A stretch of 34,064 nt of DNA from Candidatus Gastranaerophilales bacterium (GCA_944325565.1 CALVAT010000010.1:1-34064), one strand, 5' to 3'; positions 7,773 through 15,134 are shown, counted from the stretch's first letter. Notes: generated from the letters alone by a model not told the origin. Translations and numbers: made by a program.

Positions 7773-7801
7773 ATTATAGGCTATGTTTTTGGCTTTGACA
7801 A
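7773..7801 (-). promoter_or_regulatory. Strong promoter of dut-serB, almost on the start codon
   Basis: On the minus strand TTGTCA (7801-7796) and TATAAT (7778-7773) are 17 bases apart. Only 7 bases (AATTGGA) separate the -10 from the dut ATG at 7765, so the +1 should fall at or beside the start codon. Confidence 0.7.
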
Positions 7802-7831
7802 ATTTGTAATAAATATGTCTGTTTTATGCAA

Positions 7832-9280
7832 TTAAAATTTCTTTTTTCCGTGTCGTCTGTACGGGCCGGTCATAAGAGTATCTGGTGTTTGGGCAGTGCG
7901 TTTTTGTTCTTCAATATATTGTTCGAGTTTTATAGATCTGTTTTTTCGTGCCTGTTCTAAGTTCAGCCGGTTTGTGTCAATTATTATTAAACCTTCTGAT
8001 TCCTCTCCCAGCGGCTCTTTTATATCGTTAGGCCACGTGTCATAACCATCAAGGATACCTTGATTGATAAAATCACAGATTTCATCAATCTGTTTTTGTG
8101 TGTTTTGAGGCATTTGCGGGTGTTTTTCTATAAATTCATCATATTTTTGCGTTTTTCTTTCGTGATTGCATTTTCCGCAGAGATAAATGTAATTTTTCTT
8201 GTCGCTTTCACCGTTGTCCCCCTCTCTATGCTGGGGTTTTACGTGTTCTTTTGTATTTCTCAGCCTTTTTACAAGTACTTCAACAAATTTGTTAGAACCT
8301 CTCGGCGCATATTTTACAATAAAAGCGTTTGCGTCATTTTTGGAATCAGGCAGGCTCTCCAATCTTTTCATAATCAAATCTGCAACAGGTCTGTCTGTCG
8401 GCGTTTCAAAGGGCATAGGTGCGAGTGCTCTTTCAAAAAGATCTATTACACGCTGTCTTTTATGCATTATGTCAGAACTTTCATTGTTAAATATGCGATA
8501 AGACTGGTCTAGCGCATGGTTTGCTCTTTTTGCATACTGCGGGCTGAGCTGTTGTATCAGAGGAGTGATTTTTCTTAACTTTGCGTTTTGTTTGTTTTGC
8601 AGTTTTACAAGATAGTACTCCCTTATCTCTGGTTTTGTGAAGATGTTATATATGGATTCTGTTGGATACATCTTGGAATAAATTTTCAGTTCCTGAAAAA
8701 CAGCAGCCTCTGTGCTTTGAAAATCAGGATGCAGCTTATCTATTTCATTAACAAGATAATCTATATTGTGCGTAACAGTCCTGCAGCGGTCTCTTAATTC
8801 TCCGAGTGCTTTGTATTGAGCTTTCGAGTTGTTGCGTCTGTAATTTGTTACTCTTTCAGTCTGCAATAGCTCATCCATATTCATATTTTTGTGTTTGTTT
8901 GCTTCGTTTTTGATAAAAGAATAAGCTCTTTGCATATGAAAAGGCTGCTCTTTTAATCTAAAATTCTGTTCATATTTGATTTTATCAAGAGCAATATATG
9001 CAGGAAAATAAACCCTGTCGTCCATAAATTTTTGTACAACAGTATTTTTTAACATTTTTTTGTTGCAACAGGCGCAGTGAAGCTCCAGTTCTCTCGGGTC
9101 GTGAACAAATGGTGAGCCCTGTATTGAAGGGGCTCTCTTGAAGGACACAGTATCTGCAACAGGAGCAGATGGAAGTTTTAACCCCGATGTGTTAGTTAAT
9201 GCTTGCGGAAGTGAAGTACGCGTATTTTGTACGTTATTTTTCTTATAAAATATTCCGGAATGTATAGCGCTTATGTTCAT
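7832..9280 (-). CDS. Large hypothetical protein with HNH-like zinc-binding elements
   Basis: I do not recognise this 482-aa protein as a named family. Two zinc-type cysteine pairs are visible, far apart: C69-x2-C72 (ELHCACCNKKM) and C368-x2-C371 (YLCGKCNHERKT). The second is preceded by EHVKPQHREGDNG (H346) and N363. The pattern HxxP, then N, then CxxCN is that of an HNH endonuclease ββα-metal site. The two pairs may form one zinc-stabilised HNH core around a helical insertion of roughly 290 residues. The N-terminal 60 residues are Ser/Thr-rich and look disordered. The C-terminus ends in a basic RRHGKKKF. It could be a nuclease or a structural zinc protein. No phage or restriction neighbours support either reading. 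Confidence 0.6.
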   Translation of the reverse strand: MNISAIHSGIFYKKNNVQNTRTSLPQALTNTSGLKLPSAPVADTVSFKRAPSIQGSPFVHDPRELELHCACCNKKMLKNTVVQKFMDDRVYFPAYIALDKIKYEQNFRLKEQPFHMQRAYSFIKNEANKHKNMNMDELLQTERVTNYRRNNSKAQYKALGELRDRCRTVTHNIDYLVNEIDKLHPDFQSTEAAVFQELKIYSKMYPTESIYNIFTKPEIREYYLVKLQNKQNAKLRKITPLIQQLSPQYAKRANHALDQSYRIFNNESSDIMHKRQRVIDLFERALAPMPFETPTDRPVADLIMKRLESLPDSKNDANAFIVKYAPRGSNKFVEVLVKRLRNTKEHVKPQHREGDNGESDKKNYIYLCGKCNHERKTQKYDEFIEKHPQMPQNTQKQIDEICDFINQGILDGYDTWPNDIKEPLGEESEGLIIIDTNRLNLEQARKNRSIKLEQYIEEQKRTAQTPDTLMTGPYRRHGKKKF

Positions 9281-9341
9281 AATGTTTTAATATCTCTGAT
9301 AATATTTTTTTGCTGATTTGTAACCTTATATTAACGAAGAA

Positions 9342-9370
9342 GGGACACCGAAACGGTATCCCTTTTTATA
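9342..9370. terminator. Hairpin between the activase gene and the HNH-like gene
   Basis: GGGACACCG (9342-9350) and CGGTATCCC (9354-9362) close on an AAA loop. In the minus-strand RNA the stem is fully paired (one U-G), followed by UUCUUCGUU. On the plus strand TTTTTATA follows, but there is a C-A mismatch. It most likely ends the activase transcript reading leftward. Confidence 0.55.
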
Positions 9371-9377
9371 AAATGTA

Positions 9378-10382
9378 TTATGAAATATCCCATCTGCCGC
9401 AAGTACCGCCCCATCTGGCGATAATGTTACCCTTGATATCCTTGATATCTTTCGGGTGCTCGGCCGGCATTTCGCCTTCGACAATAGTGATGACTTCACA
9501 GTTGTTAGAACATCCGGTGCACTGGTTTGTAATTGAGTTGAAGTGCATGTTCCCGACTTCCCAGCCTTTAAATTTTGTCTGATTGTTTGTGTACTGGTGG
9601 TTTTCCATTGCCAGAAGAGCAGCTCCTATCGCACCCATTGTCTGGTGATTTTCCGGAACAACAACTTTTGTGCCGAGTGCTTCTTCAAACGCCTTAACCA
9701 TGCCGGAGTTTGTGGCAACACCGCCCTGGAATGATACGGTTGGCAAAAGCTCTTTGCCCAGTGCAAGGTTGCTCAAATAGTTTCTTACAAGCGCCTGACA
9801 AAGACCGTATAAAAGGTCTTCTACAGGATAACCTAATTGTTGTTTGTGGATAAGGTCGCTTTCAGCAAAAACACCGCATCTTCCGGCAATACGTGCTGGA
9901 TTTGTTGATTTTAGAGCAGTTTCACCGAATTCTGCAATCGGAACATTAAGTCTGTTTGCCTGCTGGTCAAGGAAACTGCCTGTACCTGCTGCACAAACCG
10001 TGTTCATTGCAAAATCTGTTACAATACCATCTCTTAAAATGATAATTTTGCTGTCCTGTCCTCCGATTTCAAGAATCGTCTGAACCCCCGGAACATAGGT
10101 GCTTGCAGCAACAGCGTGGGCCGTGATTTCATTTTTGATAACATCTGCCCCAACAAGAGCACCGGCTAAATTTCTTCCGCTGCCTGTTGTTCCGACACCT
10201 TGAATATTATATTCACAAATAGCTTTATTTATCAGTTCACGCATACCAGTTTGAACTGCAATAACAGGTTTTCCCGAGGTTCTTAACATATAACTGTCAA
10301 CATATTTGCCTGTTTCATCAACAAGAGCAAGCTTTGTTGTTACAGAACCTACGTCAATCCCTAAATATACATTTAACGACAT
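9378..10382 (-). CDS. 2-hydroxyacyl-CoA dehydratase activase (HgdC/BcrD-type ATPase)
   Basis: This 334-aa protein is a BadF/BadG/HgdC-family ATPase. In known systems it uses ATP hydrolysis to inject an electron into an acyl-CoA dehydratase. The nucleotide site begins LGIDVGSVTTKLAL (residues 7-20). C130 (NTVCAAGTGSF) and C169 (GRCGVFAESD) are the usual ligands of the [4Fe-4S] cluster shared across a dimer. GGVATNSG and the C-terminal GAIGAALLA are also conserved. The tail carries CTGCSNNC and GGTCGRW, a Cys cluster I associate with the long fused activase-related proteins. No dehydratase subunit is nearby. I place the start at 10382, where GAGAGAGGAA precedes the ATG, rather than at upstream ATG 10424. 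Confidence 0.85.
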   Translation of the reverse strand: MSLNVYLGIDVGSVTTKLALVDETGKYVDSYMLRTSGKPVIAVQTGMRELINKAICEYNIQGVGTTGSGRNLAGALVGADVIKNEITAHAVAASTYVPGVQTILEIGGQDSKIIILRDGIVTDFAMNTVCAAGTGSFLDQQANRLNVPIAEFGETALKSTNPARIAGRCGVFAESDLIHKQQLGYPVEDLLYGLCQALVRNYLSNLALGKELLPTVSFQGGVATNSGMVKAFEEALGTKVVVPENHQTMGAIGAALLAMENHQYTNNQTKFKGWEVGNMHFNSITNQCTGCSNNCEVITIVEGEMPAEHPKDIKDIKGNIIARWGGTCGRWDIS

Positions 10383-10408
10383 TTTTTTCCTCTCTCTTAC
10401 CAGCTTTA

Positions 10409-10437
10409 ATAATAAACAAAACATAGTGTGATTTCAA
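10409..10437 (-). promoter_or_regulatory. Promoter of the activase gene
   Basis: On the minus strand TTGAAA (10437-10432) and TATTAT (10414-10409) are 17 bases apart, about 26 bases before the preferred start codon at 10382. The -10 lies between the two candidate ATGs, which argues for the shorter protein. Confidence 0.6.
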
Positions 10438-10499
10438 ACTTTATTTTTATTTGAAAAAATAATATAATTGTTCAGTAATTAGGAATAGGTGAGGATTGT

Positions 10500-11093
10500 A
10501 TGGATTTTTCAAAAGGTGTATTGTTCGACCCCGGATATTCGAAATTTATCATGCCTTTTTCGTCAAATATTGACGCGGCGCATAATATGCTTTTTTCCAT
10601 AAAAGCATCGCATCAGAGAAAATTTAAATTCCAGATGATGTATCCTCAGCTTTTAAAACTTCTCGAGCAAACTGTTTCATTTTATCTGGGATGTCTTTTG
10701 TGGGCAACTTTTATTTCTCAGAGTTTTGCCGATTCTCCGAAAGAAATACTCGGCAATTCTTATGCGGGTAAGGAAGTTGATTCTGAAGAAATGCTTTTTG
10801 AAGTAAATTATGCAATAAACTATATTGATAAACTGAAAAAAGATTGTCAGTATTATCTTGGCAAAACATGTAATATACCTGCTGACTGGGCTGATGTAAT
10901 GCTTGTGTATAAAGATTTCCTTGAGTTGAATAATTTTTTAGTTAATGCGAACACAACTGCGGATATAAAATTGCCGGAGCAGATTAAAATTCCGAACCAA
11001 GACGAGCTTCAACTAATTCTTGAAACAATTGAATCTGTGATAAAAACCGGTGCGCTTAAAGAACTTTTTAAGGTTAAAAAATACATACTGTAA
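10500..11093 (+). CDS. Hypothetical protein
   Basis: I recognise no family in this 197-aa protein. It looks helical and soluble, although a hydrophobic stretch, TVSFYLGCLLWATFISQSFA (about 59-78), could be a membrane segment or a buried helix. The C-terminal half is acidic and leucine-rich. A TATAAT at 10463-10468 and a good Shine-Dalgarno (AGGTGAGG, about 10487-10494) support expression. It runs divergently from the activase gene across a shared intergenic region of about 117 bases. The next genes lie 90 bases downstream with only a weak AT-only hairpin (11119-11143) between. Confidence 0.65.
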   Translation: MDFSKGVLFDPGYSKFIMPFSSNIDAAHNMLFSIKASHQRKFKFQMMYPQLLKLLEQTVSFYLGCLLWATFISQSFADSPKEILGNSYAGKEVDSEEMLFEVNYAINYIDKLKKDCQYYLGKTCNIPADWADVMLVYKDFLELNNFLVNANTTADIKLPEQIKIPNQDELQLILETIESVIKTGALKELFKVKKYIL

Positions 11094-11183
11094 TATTTTT
11101 ACCTGTGATAAAAGAGCAATAAAAACTAATTTCTCGTTTTTATATATATAGCATTAGTAAAAAAAATGAGTTAAAATAAAAGA

Positions 11184-11363
11184 ATGGACAATATCACTGA
11201 TATTAAAGAGAAGCTGGCACAGAAAAACAAGGCTGTTGAAGATAACAAAAACAAGCCTCATTCTGTTCTGTCCAATGCGACAAATCCTATTTTAAAAAAA
11301 CTTATGCAGTTTAAAAATGATAACCTGTCCCAAAAATTCTATATAAATGATTTGTTGAAATAA
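11184..11363 (+). CDS. Small hypothetical protein (59 aa)
   Basis: This charged 59-aa protein (MDNITDIKEKLAQKNK... ending FYINDLLK) is rich in Lys, Asn and Asp and probably helical. Its stop overlaps the next start as TAATG at 11361-11365, the arrangement expected of a coupled operon, which is the best evidence that it is real. No strong Shine-Dalgarno is seen. TAAAAT near 11172 is a possible -10. Function unknown. Confidence 0.55.
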   Translation: MDNITDIKEKLAQKNKAVEDNKNKPHSVLSNATNPILKKLMQFKNDNLSQKFYINDLLK

Positions 11364-11866
11364 TGTATTACCTTAAAAATACTCTTTTTTTAGACCTGAC
11401 AAAAAATCAAAAATCGGCGTTATTCGGTTTTATTAAAAGTTTTGTCAAAAAACATGAACAAAAGACAACAGAAGAAATTCTCGCCCTTTTTATTGAGGAT
11501 GAACAGTATTACTATGAACAGAAAAATCCTCATTTTGAATGGATAATTCCGGAGTTTGAAAAGGATAGTTTTTTAAAAGAACTGACTGTGCTTATTAACG
11601 AAAACAAAAAACAGTTAGCACTAAAAGAGGCGCAAAAACCATTTATCGAAAGGCAAAAAGCACTGGCTAAAGAACAGAGAAAAAAGGCTGCAGAATTTAA
11701 ACTCTCAAAACAGCCGCCGACTAAAAAACAGCTTTATTATTATGATATGCTTTGTAAAAAGTATAAAATTAATCAGGAGCCTGTTGAAAATTTGTCGCGT
11801 CTTGATTTAAAAAATATGATAGGAAAAATTATAGATGAACACGATACGGGAATTAAAAAAATCTGA
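11363..11866 (+). CDS. Hypothetical protein upstream of prmC
   Basis: This 167-aa protein is not one I recognise. The middle (about 95-125) is a highly basic, probably coiled-coil helix (QKALAKEQRKKAAEFK). The last 50 residues, starting QPPTKKQLYYYDMLCKKY, resemble the small PTxKQxxYxxxLCxK helical module that ends some phage- and recombination-related proteins, with LSRLDLKNMIGKIID after it. That resemblance is weak. It begins inside the TAATG of the preceding small gene and its end overlaps prmC by 32 bases, so all three are co-translated. Confidence 0.65.
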   Translation: MYYLKNTLFLDLTKNQKSALFGFIKSFVKKHEQKTTEEILALFIEDEQYYYEQKNPHFEWIIPEFEKDSFLKELTVLINENKKQLALKEAQKPFIERQKALAKEQRKKAAEFKLSKQPPTKKQLYYYDMLCKKYKINQEPVENLSRLDLKNMIGKIIDEHDTGIKKI

Positions 11867-12695
11867 TTTAATCAAAGCCTATACAGATGCGGGTTTTTCA
11901 ACAGAAACAGCAGTGGCAGAGATTGATTTTGCAATAGAAATTATCAGCGGACTAACACCAAAGGATTTAATTATCGGTATTATGCCGTCGCTAAAAGATA
12001 TTCAAAAACTCTATGAAACTGTCCGAACAAGACTCTCCACAAGACAGCCTGTTGCACAGATACTCGGGTATTCCTTTTTTATGGGATGCAAATTTGAAGT
12101 ATCTATGAATACACTGATTCCAAGGCCAGAAACGGAACTTCTTGTTAAAAAAGCTGTTGAAATAATAAAAGACAACGATTTTAAACAGGTGCTCGATATT
12201 GGTACGGGCAGCGGATGTATCGCGTGTATGATTGCCAAAAATACACATGCTCAGGTGCTTGGAACAGATATATCAAATAATGCGCTAAAAATTGCGCTAA
12301 ATAATGCTATGCATCTGGATTTGATGAATAGAGCACTGTTTAGAAAGTCTGACCTTTTCTCTAAAATACGGGAAGAAGAAAAATTTGACATGATAGTTTC
12401 GAATCCGCCATATATCCCGCCGTGTGAAAAACCTCATCTTCAAATAGAAGTAAGAGAGTTTGAACCGGAGATGGCTTTATTTACAAAGGACAGCAAGGGG
12501 CTCGAGTTTTACGAGAAAATCACCTCCTGTGCTGACAAATTTCTTAACAAAAATGGTTATCTTTTGTTTGAAATAGGCATCCAGCAGGCATGCGATGTGC
12601 AAAAAATTATGGAATCATACGGATTTAAAAATATAGAAATTTTAAAAGATGTAACGGGGATAGAGCGCGTTGTCGCGGGAGTATCGGCTAAATAA
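11835..12695 (+). CDS. prmC: PrmC/HemK, release factor glutamine N5-methyltransferase
   Basis: This 286-aa SAM-dependent methyltransferase modifies the glutamine of the GGQ motif in release factors RF1 and RF2, raising termination efficiency. A helical N-terminal domain is followed by QPVAQILGYSFFMGCKF and LIPRPETELLV, both typical of PrmC. SAM motif I is VLDIGTGSG (119-127). The catalytic motif is N190-P-P-Y193 (SNPPYIPP). Length is normal. The ATG lies 32 bases inside the upstream gene with no evident Shine-Dalgarno of its own, implying coupled translation. Confidence 0.93.
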   Translation: MNTIRELKKSDLIKAYTDAGFSTETAVAEIDFAIEIISGLTPKDLIIGIMPSLKDIQKLYETVRTRLSTRQPVAQILGYSFFMGCKFEVSMNTLIPRPETELLVKKAVEIIKDNDFKQVLDIGTGSGCIACMIAKNTHAQVLGTDISNNALKIALNNAMHLDLMNRALFRKSDLFSKIREEEKFDMIVSNPPYIPPCEKPHLQIEVREFEPEMALFTKDSKGLEFYEKITSCADKFLNKNGYLLFEIGIQQACDVQKIMESYGFKNIEILKDVTGIERVVAGVSAK

Positions 12696-12703
12696 ACAAA
12701 ACC

Positions 12704-12732
12704 TTGATTTTTCAAATAAGAGTATGTATAAT
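12704..12732 (+). promoter_or_regulatory. Rubrerythrin promoter
   Basis: TTGATT (12704-12709) and a perfect TATAAT (12727-12732) are spaced by 17 bases. The start of transcription is expected near 12739, inside the palindrome at 12737-12759. Confidence 0.75.
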
Positions 12733-12736
12733 AATT

Positions 12737-12759
12737 TTATTAGGAATGATTCTTAATAA
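12737..12759. promoter_or_regulatory. PerR/Fur-like operator
   Basis: A 23-base near-perfect palindrome is centred on G12748. TTATTA (12737-12742) mirrors TAATAA (12754-12759), and the core GAATGATTC (12744-12752) fits the Fur/PerR 7-1-7 form AATNATT. Apart from the centre only one pair breaks symmetry. It overlaps the expected +1 of the rubrerythrin promoter, where repressor binding would block transcription. PerR control of rubrerythrins is established in several anaerobes. The assignment here rests on similarity alone. Confidence 0.65.
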
Positions 12760-12813
12760 GGAATTAAATCCCGTAGTTAATAGTAAGGTATGAAAAAAAG
12801 AAAGAAGGAAATT

Positions 12814-13365
12814 ATGGCAAAATTTGTATGCTCAGTATGCGGATATGTTCATGAAGGCGATTCTGCACCTGAAAAATGTCCTTTATGCGGTGCAACTGCA
12901 GATAAATTTAATAAAGTAGAAGAAGGTGCCGGTGTAATTGGCTGGGCTGATGAACACAGAATCGGTGTTGGTGCTGATGTTGATGCTGAAGTAAAACAGG
13001 GTTTAAAAGACCACTTTATGGGCGAATGCACAGAAGTCGGCATGTACCTTGCAATGAGCAGACAGGCTGATAGAGAAGGTTATCCTGAAGTTGCTGAAGC
13101 TTATAAGAGAATAGCTTTTGAAGAAGCTGAACACGCTGCAAAATTTGCAGAATTGCTCGGTGAAGTTGTTACAAATTCTACAAAGAAAAACCTCGAAATG
13201 CGTGTAGAAGCTGAATCAGGCGCTTGTGCAGCTAAGAAAGCTATTGCAGCTAGAGCTAAACAGCTTAACCTTGATGCAATTCATGACACAGTTCATGAAA
13301 TGTGTAAAGATGAAGCCCGTCATGGTCAGGCATTCCAGGGCTTGTTAAAAAGATATTTCGGTTAA
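12814..13365 (+). CDS. Reverse rubrerythrin (rubredoxin domain N-terminal)
   Basis: This 183-aa protein reduces H2O2 (and perhaps O2) to water in anaerobes. Residues 1-35 form a rubredoxin with an FeCys4 site at C6, C9, C22 and C25 ([10 protein letters not shown], then CPLCGA). The rest is a four-helix ferritin-like diiron domain with [34 protein letters not shown] and [11 protein letters not shown] carrying the Glu/His ligands. Classical rubrerythrin has the two domains in the opposite order; this order is the revRbr type known from clostridia. I chose ATG 12814, with AGAAGGAA before it, over upstream ATG 12790. A strong promoter overlapped by a PerR-like box precedes it. Confidence 0.92.
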   Translation: MAKFVCSVCGYVHEGDSAPEKCPLCGATADKFNKVEEGAGVIGWADEHRIGVGADVDAEVKQGLKDHFMGECTEVGMYLAMSRQADREGYPEVAEAYKRIAFEEAEHAAKFAELLGEVVTNSTKKNLEMRVEAESGACAAKKAIAARAKQLNLDAIHDTVHEMCKDEARHGQAFQGLLKRYFG

Positions 13366-13409
13366 TTTTTCGGAAAATTTGCCGGATTATTTAATTGATA
13401 TATCCTAAA

Positions 13410-13441
13410 AAAACGTCTTTCCGAAAAGAAGGACGTTTTCT
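13410..13441 (+). terminator. Terminator of the rubrerythrin gene
   Basis: AAAACGTC (13410-13417) pairs with GACGTTTT (13432-13439), followed by CTTG. The stem is convincing but the U tail is short. Confidence 0.65.
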
Positions 13442-13467
13442 TGTACAAATAAAATAAAACATAAAAC

Positions 13468-13501
13468 AAAAACGCCGGAATAATAATACTCCGGCGTTTT
13501 T
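13468..13501 (-). terminator. Terminator of the HU gene
   Basis: AAAAACGCCGGA (13468-13479) and TCCGGCGTTTTT (13490-13501) form a 12-bp perfect stem. Read on the minus strand it is followed by GTTTTATGTTTTATTTT, directly downstream of the HU stop at 13520. Confidence 0.8.
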
Positions 13502-13519
13502 ATAAAACAGTTTAAAGAA

Positions 13520-13810
13520 CTATTTTTTGCAAGCTTTGCAATCAACAGCTTCTTTGAATTTTTTACCAGCAGAGAAAGCAGGAACTGTTTTAGCAGCGAT
13601 TTTGATTTCTTTACCAGTTTGAGGGTTGCGGCCTGTTCTAGCTGCTCTTTTTCTAGCTTCGAAAGTACCAAAGCCAACTAATGTAACTTTTTTGCCTTTA
13701 GCAACTGTTTTTTCAATTGTTTCCATCAAAGCATTAACAACTTCAGCTGCTTCTTTTTGAGTAACTTTAGCTTTTTTAGATACTTCTTGTACTAATTCTT
13801 CTTTGTTCAT
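13520..13810 (-). CDS. hup: HU-family DNA-binding protein
   Basis: This 96-aa nucleoid protein of the HU/IHF family binds and bends DNA as a dimer. The helical N-terminus MNKEELVQEVSKKAKVTQKEA, the signature VGFGTFEARKRAARTGRNPQTG (about 46-67), and the intercalating proline of RNPQTG are all present. HU normally ends after AGKxFKEAV. Here a short VDCKACKK tail adds two cysteines, which is unusual. The Shine-Dalgarno AAAAGGGG lies upstream. Its own promoter (13847-13874) and terminator make it monocistronic. Confidence 0.96.
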   Translation of the reverse strand: MNKEELVQEVSKKAKVTQKEAAEVVNALMETIEKTVAKGKKVTLVGFGTFEARKRAARTGRNPQTGKEIKIAAKTVPAFSAGKKFKEAVDCKACKK

Positions 13811-13846
13811 AATGGTAAACCCCTTTTCTTAAAATGTACATTTTTT

Positions 13847-13874
13847 ATTATATAGAATTCCCGAATAATGGCAA
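13847..13874 (-). promoter_or_regulatory. Promoter of the HU gene
   Basis: On the minus strand TTGCCA (13874-13869) and TATAAT (13852-13847) are separated by 16 bases, about 36 bases before the HU start codon. Confidence 0.7.
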
Positions 13875-13930
13875 GTACTTTTTTTCCTCTATTTGTTTGG
13901 TTTTTTTTATTTCACTTATGTTATAAAGCC

Positions 13931-13959
13931 TTTACTTTCGTAAAAAAAGCAAATAAAAT
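13931..13959 (+). promoter_or_regulatory. Promoter of the pilin-like to aroH operon
   Basis: TTTACT (13931-13936) and TAAAAT (13954-13959) are separated by 17 bases. The pilin-like gene starts at 13992 after an AGAGGAA ribosome binding site. Confidence 0.55.
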
Positions 13960-13991
13960 GTATTTATTGTCAGGAATATAGAGGAATCATA

Positions 13992-14651
13992 ATGAAATTT
14001 AAATTTGCATTTTCACTTGCCGAAGCTCTGATTACGCTGTTAATCGTATGTATTATAGCTATAGTATCAGCGCCTATGATTACTAAAAAGGCTAAAAAAT
14101 CCATGCGCACAGAGTTCTGGCAAAAAGATTCCTACGCTGACTCTGCTGTTTCTGTGAGAAACGGGTATGACGTTAGATTCGGTACTGCTTCGGATAAAAA
14201 AAATCAAAGTATCGTGGTTGTTGGAACTTTGTATTTTAAAGACCGCAACGGAAAGGTTATCGGCTGGATAAGAGAGGACGGTACGAGTTCTTTTGATGCC
14301 AAGTGCGGAAATTGTTCTGCGCCTGTTTCTAACGGTGTATCTGCTTATAATGTAGATCCTGCGACAATAAGCCAGCTTATGCAGATGGTGCAAAATTTGT
14401 CAGTGATTTTGGAACAACAAAAAAAGGCGACAATATCACTGCCGGCAGCAGAAACAACAAGAAAAACTGCTCCCCGCAGAAAACGTCAGCCTGAAAATAC
14501 AAATAGTTATAACTCACAACAATCAACAGGAATGTCTTCAGGCTTGACGAATATGGATCCTTCTCAAATGCAATCAACCCTTCAGGGAATGGATCCTGCA
14601 CAGTTGCAGCAGATGATGAATCAGGTTATGCAGATGTTCCCGATGCAATAG
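13992..14651 (+). CDS. Type IV pilin-like (prepilin leader) protein
   Basis: This 219-aa protein begins with a class III leader: basic MKFKFA, then FSLAEALITLLIVCIIAIVSAP. Prepilin peptidase should cut before F7, leaving F at +1 and the conserved Glu at +5, followed by a 20-residue hydrophobic helix. A predicted extracellular domain includes VGTLYFKDRNGKVIGWIREDG and a CGNC pair. From about residue 130 it is low-complexity and rich in Gln, Met, Pro and Ser, ending in repeats such as MDPSQMQS and MDPAQLQQ. No pilus assembly genes are nearby. It may be a pseudopilin or a surface protein. It is the first gene of a cluster with tight spacing. Confidence 0.8.
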   Translation: MKFKFAFSLAEALITLLIVCIIAIVSAPMITKKAKKSMRTEFWQKDSYADSAVSVRNGYDVRFGTASDKKNQSIVVVGTLYFKDRNGKVIGWIREDGTSSFDAKCGNCSAPVSNGVSAYNVDPATISQLMQMVQNLSVILEQQKKATISLPAAETTRKTAPRRKRQPENTNSYNSQQSTGMSSGLTNMDPSQMQSTLQGMDPAQLQQMMNQVMQMFPMQ

Positions 14652-14681
14652 TAGTACTCACATAATAAGGATATTTATAAG

Positions 14682-15134
14682 ATGATAAAACCATGGAATG
14701 AATACTTTTTAGAAATAGCGAAAACATGCGCAACCCGTTCAAATTGTTTTAGAGCAAAAGTTGGTGCTGTTATTGTAGGAGAAGATAAAAAAATTAAAGC
14801 AACCGGATATAACGGAACGCCTTCAAAGGTAATTTCTTGCTATGAACTCGGAAAATGTTACAGAATAGAAAACAACATCCCGTCAGGAACAAGGTACGAA
14901 ACCTGCCGTAGTATCCATGCCGAACAAAATGCAATTATTCAGGCAGGACAGGATAGATGTCAGGGTGCTACAATGTATATATACGGCCACAATTTTATTT
15001 GCATACTGTGTAAAAGATTTATTGTGCAAGCCGGTATAAAAGATGTGTATTTGAAAAAGGACGATGATTCTGAAGTTACTTATGTAACTGTTGATGATAT
15101 AAGACGTGAGCTTGATGAGCAGCGCCCTGTATAA
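14682..15134 (+). CDS. dCMP deaminase family protein (ComEB-like)
   Basis: This 150-aa zinc-dependent deaminase should convert dCMP to dUMP, the precursor of dTMP. Zinc and catalytic residues are visible: H79-A-E81 (SIHAEQNAI), then C107-x2-C110 (FICILC). Most family members have a proline before the first cysteine (PCxxC). Here it is isoleucine. RAKVGAVIV and TGYNGTPS are typical of dCMP deaminases and ComEB. The start is 30 bases after the pilin-like gene and the stop 38 bases before def. With dut elsewhere in the window it would feed dUMP supply. Confidence 0.88.
   Translation: MIKPWNEYFLEIAKTCATRSNCFRAKVGAVIVGEDKKIKATGYNGTPSKVISCYELGKCYRIENNIPSGTRYETCRSIHAEQNAIIQAGQDRCQGATMYIYGHNFICILCKRFIVQAGIKDVYLKKDDDSEVTYVTVDDIRRELDEQRPV

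Noticed and set aside
8060..8512. Plus-strand 150-codon frame inside the HNH-like gene
   Set aside because: It is antisense to a convincing 482-codon gene, has no ribosome binding site and its product is a hydrophobic jumble.
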